From: Cyclina sinensis
Taxonomy: Eukaryota > Mollusca > Bivalvia > Venerida > Veneridae
Direction: 5' to 3'
DNA length: 64,000 nt
Assembly (NCBI GenBank): GCA_012932295.1
Contig: JAAONU010000011.1
Coordinates: 47,990,352 to 48,054,351 of the forward strand
Shown: in pieces, positions 56,535 through 64,000 of the stretch
Numbering within the stretch: the stretch's first letter is position 1
Layout of the letters: each line of letters begins with the position of its first letter
Notes under the pieces: model-generated
Told to the model about the DNA's origin: nothing
Seen by the model: the letters and a program-made list of their open reading frames with translations, nothing else
Database searches by the model: none
Position numbers and translations under genes: made by a program

Positions 56535-58745
56535 CACCTGAAAACTATTTCTGTAACTTTTAAAACGGATAAACAGATCTTCTTTACACGCGAAAAATAT
56601 TGCTTTAAAAATGACTTACAGACAACTATCTATCAAACGGTTTCATGATTTATGTCATTTTTTCTCTTTTATATTCAACAAGCCAGGTTAAGCGCTGTTT
56701 GAACAGATTTTATCTATTTAAGTTTAAATGAGCATTCAATGTTTTTCGATTTCTATGTGTGTTAATGTCTATGTCAAGTAGGTAATTCATCTTATTAAAT
56801 TGTCGACGATTGTGTATTTTAAGGTATAATCTTCTACCTGTTGCTCTATTGAAATCATTCGTAATGTAATTTAACCTCTATCTATTAATTCAATTTAACC
56901 TTGATTTCATACAGCTATTGGAGTTCTTACAAACGAAAGAAAGGATTAGTTCATATTGTTTGATTATCCGATCTCTTTGTATTTAGATATTTACAAATCT
57001 ACAATTTGTGCTTAAAACTGGAAAAAAAAACATACTTCATCGGAATACTTAGAAACAGAAAAAGATTTTCGAGAGATTATGGATAGAGTTTATCTCGAAG
57101 TAATGGAAGGTTTCCTTTCGTAAGTACATATTTATTTACCAAGAGAAACTTTAAAATTAAATACTAATATTCTTATCACAATTTGAGAAGTAAATAAATG
57201 GTGGTTATAGTAAAAGTAGTCATTCGGAAAAAAAAATGAACTCTATTCATTTTATTAGACAAGCGCGATTATAACAATGTACTGAACAGTTTCTGAAAAG
57301 CATCCGACATAATTTGTTCAAAGGTCACAAGACTTGATAAAACGGTGAATTTCAAGCTGGTGTTAAATATTTCTCTGAAATTTAAAAGAACTGGTACAGA
57401 TGTCCTCCTGCCTTGATCTACATTCTAAGGTAGAGAACGCGCACCCCCTATGCCCCCCTTTACTGTCGGGCCTGGATGCCGATGTAATGCTATTCCGATT
57501 AATTCAAAATTATGGTGGGGTCAACAAACATGACCCGGAAGTACACAGTGAGGTAAAGTATTAGAAACCTAGCCGAACCTAAACCTAACGGAAAGCAGCA
57601 TAGTTTTGTAGATAAATAAAGCTTCTTTAAAATGCAGCCTTACTTTAGCGCAGACTTTTTGTTAGGTTTAAACTATTTGCGGTGAAATGTGTTGATGTCA
57701 AAATAGTTCAGCACCATGTACAGCAATGAGTACCGTAACTATCCGAACAGTACGAAGTGTTGGAGCGTGTCGTGAATACGTCGTTAAAAACTTATTGTAT
57801 TATTTCATATTATCAGGTATCTGATAACAAAAATGCCTTAGGATTTGTTTCTCTGCTACCAATGGCTTAGTATCACCTTGACAAAATTCAGAAATCTAAT
57901 AGGTATATTCTCTACAGGTTAAAACAGAACAGTAGAATTTGTTAGATCGAAGTGCAACAAGATAATTATATGAAAAGAAAATAATTATTTTCTTTGTGAT
58001 CATGGAAGATTTTAAAAACACAAACATACAATGTTTCAGCTAAACAAGAGTAATAAATCATCTGGATTCATCTATCTAATAAAGAAATATAGTGTTTTGT
58101 CGGCTATTCGTTATCAGGTTAATTATTCAATGAAAATATTATTATAAATATATTAATAATTATATTATATTGAACTAAAGATGTAAAAGATAAATCATAT
58201 TGAAAGTATAAGTATAATAAAACGAACATGTTTTATGTGGTGTACTCAACAAAAACAATGATACAATTATTTTCATACACTGGAATACTCTTAATATGTT
58301 CACCTAAACCAAATGTGCAGGTGTACATGCGTACGCTGTTCCTAATGTGATAAACGGTATTGTCAAACTTGTATATAGGCCAATGTAATGTTTAACCAAT
58401 TACTGAAACTAAGCTTTATCTATCTTAACCCTAACCTTAAATTTAAGATATAAATACTGAAATATAGTTCCTTAAACCGTAAACCAATCCGAACACATAC
58501 TTTTTTTCTTCCCTTGATCGTACCCGTACGTCTGACACTTTAACATTTGAAGAAATTTAAGCCTTTTACCGCGGAAAAAAGACTTTGCGAAAAAAAGTCA
58601 GATGTAGCAAAATATAATATGATTGTATTTCAGCAATTTCAAAAAGGTATATTCTCAGCGGCATTTGAAAACGTGTCGGCTTCCTTTTATTTCGAACCAA
58701 TTTACTTTTATCGTCATTTTGAACGGTTTACAAATAAACATTTAA
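56535..58745 (+). repeat. Direct duplication, copy 1
   Basis: Collinear with 61,535-64,000 at high similarity (by eye ~85-90% in good stretches): 'ACAAGCCAGGTTAAGCGCTG', 'TTCATCTTATTAAATTGTCG', 'GGGCCTGGATGCCGAT', 'GAACAGTAGAATTTGTTAGA', 'TATGTGGTGTACTCAACAAA', 'GAACGGTTTACAAAT.AACAT'. The copies are ~5 kb apart with unrelated DNA between. This copy holds one 49-bp unit at 58,298-58,346. No gene inside: the 73-codon frame 58547-58768 is broken in copy 2. Confidence 0.85.
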
Positions 58746-61534
58746 TGACAATCATTTACCTGGTGTGAAATATAAAAAAAAGAAATTTGATATCATGAAA
58801 GTGTTTGCTATTATTATTTGATATTGGCAATAAAATGTTTGAAATCCTGTTCTTGATTTCACCTTGCTAATTTTTAAGTTCATTGTTAAGGTATTTGGAA
58901 TTTTTATATCTCAACTAAAGTGTCTAAAATCCTCAATTCTAACATTCTCTAAAATTGATTTTTGGGTAAAAAAGTTCTTAAATATTGAAGCATTTTACTA
59001 AAAGTTTTATAATGAGCACCGTGGGTACTATACGAATGTTCAAAAAATATCTACTAGAAAGTAAAGAAAGCAGAAATGCCTATTTTATTCTAATATTACA
59101 GAACATGCTCTTACATAACGTAAATTTATTTAAAAATCCACCCGCATTCAATTACAATGCAGGCAAAAACCAAGCTCTCAAGACATTCCAGAAAAACAAA
59201 TAAACCATTGCAAATGACAGACAAAAAAGCGAAGGAAATAGTATGTTGAGTGAGCAGCCAGGAGAAGATATTGTAATTTCCGACTTAATTACGATCTTGG
59301 CTAGGATTCACAGTATTACGACATAATGTTTTTTGCTGAGCGAGAGAAATTTGTCACATTATTAATACATTGAATTTTCAAGGCGAAAGTTTCAGGATGA
59401 TAGAATGTAATAGTCTAAGAGTAACTGAACACGCCACTTAATTCTTGTTCATTGAACACGCCACTTGTTATGTGCACGTCTTCAAATAAAAGGAAAGATA
59501 TTACGATTGAATGCATACATTTACTGATTCAAACATGGCAACAGATAGTTAACAAGATAAAGTCTTGTAGAAAGACCCCTGTCTGTCATACAAGACAAAA
59601 GAACTTCAAAAGCCCTGTTGACGCCATCAGTTTTTTTTTTTCTAATTTTTCGGTGTCTGTAAAAAATCACTTTCCTCATGTTACTAATGTTACTAGCATC
59701 AAGTTAATAATAACATTGATTAATATAAGTGAACGAATTATATAAAGATTCTGTTTGCATAACTATTTTAACGATCTCTTTTTTTCTTCCTCCTCTTCAG
59801 AGGCAAAACTTCCAGAACCAAAAGCGAAACAAGCAGTTATGATAGAAATATGTCTTTAAACTATTGCAGTAGCTTAGTATAAGCCTTTATAATTTTATAA
59901 CATAATGGACCATTAACATTACACAATGTATTTCGTTGAGTTGTTCCTATGCATATGAAGCTATACCGGGATTTTCAGAGAGAAAACCAACAACAATACA
60001 TTCTAAATTTGTTTTTGTATATATTTGTCAGTTTTTATGGAAACAGCGCTGATATGGGAAACTGCTCTCAATTAGTATCAATGACCTTTAAAGAAAGCTA
60101 CCAATATATTCCGATGCTCTAATTACTGTCGTGGCATTGACCTTAATTCGTGTCCACAAGATAGCAAAATCAAGCTTATACAGAACTCAGAAATGGGAGA
60201 AAATAAACTATATTTGCAAAATGTTTTTGTTACAGAATTTTGTCTACCTACAGCCATCTAGAAACATCTAGAAACAAATATCTTTATTCATCTTAGTTGA
60301 TGCTTGAATTATACAACGCATCAATATGTCTTCAGTGCAAATACACCACCTGTTGCAAGATTTGCATGCGCAGTCAACTATGACTGAATCGTGAATTATT
60401 AAGCTGTACATGGTAAGTTTATAAAATTTATATTTCATATTCATTTTCAACCTTACATGTCTAGACAAACCCTTATTTTTCTAGATTCAAGTTCTGTTAT
60501 GCTGTGTTTGTTCAAGTCAAAGCTTAAATTAAAAAACGGCTAAAATAAAGCATAAGCATTTAGTTTAATGAGCAATCGTATTTATTTATTTAAATCCCAT
60601 ATTTTGTTTCCTAGATCATTTTAAAGCAATTCCAACACTAGATTATATTTCTATTAGCTAAAGTTTCGCACATTGAAATTGCATCAATAGCTAATTACTG
60701 TTATGACTAAGTTTACCAAATTAAAGTGAATCTTTTTAACCAGTTGTGCTATATTTCAAATGATAGCCGATGAAGTGTTAATGTAGGAAAGAAAGATCTG
60801 CCTGTATATAGATGTGTAAGGTTATAGCCTTAACGTTCTTTTGTGTCAGAGAGTTGGATGGATTATTTAAAGCTTTTTGCAAGCTGGTCTTAAAAACGCT
60901 TTCAAAAGTATTTCATTTCATTTGTAGAATTATTAATCATACTTTTACAAGAAACACTATGCATCTTAATTACAAATAACCGATGCGTTCTTGTAGAATA
61001 GAATAGATAAAATTGCTGCATCATAGATAGTAAATATCAACCGCAATGAAATGAAACAAAATTTTATTAGTCTGCCAAAATATCACTGAAAAGGCATACA
61101 AGATTGGTTTTCTATGAATATTTTATGGCGAATTTCTGTGCAGTCAGAAACATTCATTAGATATATTGGCAAATGTGTCTGTAATGTCTGCCAGCCAAAT
61201 GCTTTTATATCAGCAAAATGTTGTTAGAGTATGGCGCATGGGACAGTAAGCAAGAGAATTCTATCGATAATCGCCAAACATACAAGAAATTATTACTTAC
61301 AGTTTTAAATATTGCACATATCATATTAATTAATGAATAAAACTTAGATATTTACTAATAAATTTTCAATATTCAGTAAAAGTACCAAGTACCATAAAGT
61401 GTGTGGCTTTTATTTTATGTATAAAATCTTGAAGAAGAACTGGCAACATTTTCTGCAACAGGACATCGAATGCTGAGTGCTAGTAACTGCCAGATTAGTC
61501 AGTTAACGTTATTTTTAAAAGATTTAAGCTGAAA
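58746..61534. other. Unduplicated spacer between the two direct copies
   Basis: AT-rich. The only splice-like signal is a strong pyrimidine tract and acceptor (TTTTTTTCTTCCTCCTCTTCAG type) ending at 59,800, followed by a slightly GC-richer 60 bases with short frames such as AKLPEPKAKQAVMIEICL and a stop. This is too little for a gene call. Frames at 58985-59203, 59452-59745 (+) and 60268-60468 (-) have no recognisable content. Confidence 0.4.
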
Positions 61535-64000
61535 AGCTGACTATGAAACGGGTAAACAGATTTCTGCCATACACGCGAAAAAATATTGCTGTAAAAATGA
61601 CTTACAGGTACTCTCTATCAAACGGTTTATAATTATACTCTTTATAATTAATGTCATTTTTTCTCTCCCTTCTATATTCAACAAGCCAGGTTAAGCGCTG
61701 TTTGGACAGATTTGATCTGTTTAAAATTAAATGAGCATTCAATGTTTTCTCGATTTCTGTGTGTGTTAATGTTTATGTCAAGTAGGTAATTCATCTTATT
61801 AAATTGTCGACGATTGTGTATTTTAAGGTATAATCTTCTAGTTGTTGCTCTATTGAAACCCTTATGTAATTTAACCTCTATCTGTTAATTCAATTTAACA
61901 TTGATTTCAGTCAGCTATTGGAGTTCTTACAAACGAAAGAAAGGATTATTTTATATAGTTTGACTCTCCGATCTCTTTGTATTTAGATATTAACCAATCA
62001 ATTATTTGTGATTAAAACATACTTCATTGGAATACTTAGAAACAGAAAAAGATTTTCAAGAGATTTAGGATATGGTTAATCTTGAAGTTATGGAAGGTTT
62101 ACTTTCGTAAGTATATATTTATTTACCAAGAGAAACTTTAAAATTAAATACACTGCTTAAATTCTTATCATTATTTGAGAAGTAAATAAAAAGTAGTTAT
62201 AGTAAAAGTAGTCATACGGAAAAAACTGAACTCTATTCATTTTATTTGACAAGCGCTGTTATAACAATGTACTGAACATCCGACATAACTTTTGCAAAGG
62301 TAAAGACTTGATAAAACAGCGAATTCCAAGCTGGTGCTAAATATTTCTCTGAAATTAAAAAGAACTAGTACAGATGTCAGGCCTGGATCTACACTCTAAG
62401 GTAGAGGACGGGCACCCCTCATGCCCTCAATGCCCTCTTCTAGTATTGGGCCTGGATGCCGATTTACTTCTATTCGGATTAATTCAAAATTATGGTGGGG
62501 TCAAAATACGTGACCAGGAAGTAGACAAATAGGTAAAGTATTGGAAAAATAACTAAACAGTTAGAAAAAAAGAAATTATGTAACATAAAACATTGAAGGC
62601 ATGGAAAGCAGCATAGCTTTGTTGATAAATAAAGCGTCTTTAAAATGCAGCCATACTTTAGTCAAGACTTCTGTTAGATTTAAACTATGCGCGGTGAAAT
62701 TTGTTGAAGTCAAAATAGTTCAACACCATGTACAGCAATGAGTACAGTAAATATAGAGTGTTCGAGCGTGTCGTGAATACGTCTTTAAAAACTTATCGTA
62801 TTTTTTTCATATTATAAGGTATCTGATAACAAAAATGCATTAACATTTGTTTCTCTGGTACCAATGGCTTAGTACCACATTGACAAAATACAGAAATCTA
62901 ATAGTTATATTCTCTACAGGTTAAAACAGAACAGTAGAATTTGTTAGATCGAAGTGCAACCAGATTAAAGAAAAGAAAATATTTTCTTTGTGATCATGGA
63001 AGATCTTTAAAACACAGTGTGTCAGCTAAACTAGAGTAATTAAACATCTGGATTCATCTAGATAATATAGATATTTAGTCTTTATCGGCTCTTTGTATAC
63101 AGATAATTATTCAATGAAAATATTATTAAAAAAAACATTAAAAATTATATTATATTGAACTAAAGAAAAAAAAATAAATCATATTGAAAGAATTATTATA
63201 ATAAAACGAGCATGTCTTATGTGGTGTACTCAACAAAAAACAATGAATTTGATACAATTATTTTCATACACTGTAATATCCTTATGTTCACCTTAACCAA
63301 ATGTGCAGGTGTACACGCGTATAATGTTCCTAATGTTCACCTAAACCTAATGTGCAGGTGTACATGCGTACAATGTTCGTAATGTTCACCTAAACTAAAT
63401 GTGCAGATGTACATGCGTACAATGTTCCTAATGTTCAGTTAAACCAATTGTGCAGGTGTACCTGCGTACAATGTTCCTAATGTTCACCTAAACCAAATGT
63501 GCAAGTGTACATGCGTACAGTGTTCCTAATAAAATAAACACTATAATTGTCAAACTTTTATATAGGCCAATGTAATGTATAACCAATTACGTTAACTAAG
63601 CTTTATCTGTCTTAACCCTTACCTTAAATTTAATATCTAAATACTGAAATATACTTTTTAACCGTAAAACAATCCGATCACATGCCTCTTTCCTTCCCTT
63701 GGTTTTATCCTTATGTCTGACACTTTAACATTTTTAGAAATTTAAAACTTTAATCGCGGAAAAAAATCAGATGTAGCAAAATATAATATGATTGTATGCT
63801 TGTTTACCATCCGTTCACGCGCTGTGATTCATTTGTGATGCATTAATAGTCTGAAGTTCGAAAAACCTAAATGGGGTTGTCAGCCATTTCAGCAACTTCA
63901 AAAAGGCATATTCTCAGAGGCATTTGGAACGTGTCAGCTTCCTTTAATTTGTTCACCAATTTACTTTTATAGTCATTTTGAACGGTTTACAAATTAACAT
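61535..64000 (+). repeat. Direct duplication, copy 2, runs off the window
   Basis: Counterpart of 56,535-58,745. Similarity continues to the last base of the window, so the true end lies beyond. Differences from copy 1: five exact-length 49-bp units instead of one (63,286-63,530), ~88 extra bases at about 63,799-63,887, loss of ~20 bases around 62,270 and scattered small indels, including an extra 'ATGCCCTCA' near 62,428. Confidence 0.85.
63286..63530 (+). repeat. 49-bp minisatellite, five exact-length units
   Basis: Units start at 63,286, 63,335, 63,384, 63,433 and 63,482, each exactly 49 bases. Each reads GTTCACCTAAACCAAATGTG, CAGGTGTACATGCGTACAA, TGTTCCTAAT with a few substitutions. Copy 1 of the duplication has a single unit (58,298-58,346), so the array grew after the duplication. 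Each unit holds the near-palindrome GTACATGCGTAC. Confidence 0.95.

Noticed and set aside
57420..57500. GC-rich conserved patch in the 56.5/61.5 kb copies as an exon
   Set aside because: Neither strand gives a frame that stays open in both copies; the similarity is simply that of the duplication.
58547..58768. 73-codon plus frame at the end of duplication copy 1
   Set aside because: Copy 2 (63,740-64,000) has frameshifting indels and an 88-base difference within it.
59452..59745. 97-codon plus frame
   Set aside because: K/I/S/F-rich as expected from AT-rich DNA; no motif, splice context or homologue recognised.
59801..59860. Exon after a strong pyrimidine tract at 59,800
   Set aside because: Only 18-26 codons before stops in any frame and no polyA signal nearby; the acceptor alone is not evidence.

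Overview
This window looks like AT-rich, intron-or-intergenic nuclear DNA of a mollusc, most likely a marine bivalve. The evidence is its repeat content. It carries dispersed elements that open with an 'AGCTCACCTGAG'-type or 'GGGCCATGATGGCCC' head followed by 120-160 bp tandem arrays, tRNA-headed SINEs, small TTAA-flanked inverted-repeat elements and a decayed CR1/L2-like LINE tail. I recognise these types from bivalve sequence, but I ran no search, so the taxon is an inference. No intact protein-coding gene, rRNA or functional tRNA gene can be supported. Almost every open frame is under 110 codons and lies in AT-rich or repeated sequence.

Layout. 0-3.2 kb: a SINE relic, a dispersed element with a ~160-bp array, a phased palindrome array (TCGTTTAAACGA every ~21 bp) and a ~120-bp array. 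3.2-8.4 kb: mostly unique AT-rich DNA with one dispersed-repeat copy and a small GC-richer coding-like relic near 6.1 kb. 8.4-18 kb: SINEs (one nested inside an array element), a TTAA-flanked MITE, a 2-kb composite element with two different internal arrays, an (AC)n tract and a 118-bp fold-back element. 20.5-21.2 kb: two tRNA-headed SINE copies followed by a 32-bp tandem repeat. 23.5-24.9 kb: a 1.4-kb G-poor CTTC-type minisatellite.

25-49.4 kb: two long, diverged, head-to-tail copies of one non-coding block (U1 ~24.99-34.18 kb, U2 ~34.19-49.35 kb). Homologous landmarks occur in the same order in both, and each copy has its own later insertions. U1 gained array elements, a LINE fragment with a 2A-like motif and a CRE-like repeat. 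U2 gained a 1.8-kb TTAA-flanked element, a LINE 3' end, a near-perfect hairpin and a 44.2-47.2 kb stretch with the window's most coding-like sequence. A ~100-bp core recurs six times in this region, at three places per copy.

52-56.5 kb: further dispersed arrays and microsatellites. 56.5-64 kb: a 2.2-2.5 kb direct duplication about 5 kb apart. The second copy carries an exact five-fold 49-bp expansion of a sequence that is single in the first, and it runs off the window edge.

No genes can be said to work together here. The interest lies in the duplication history, the palindromic and hairpin sequences, the conserved non-coding cores and a few candidate exons or exon relics (44.2-47.2 kb, 29.5/36.7 kb, 6.0-6.3 kb).
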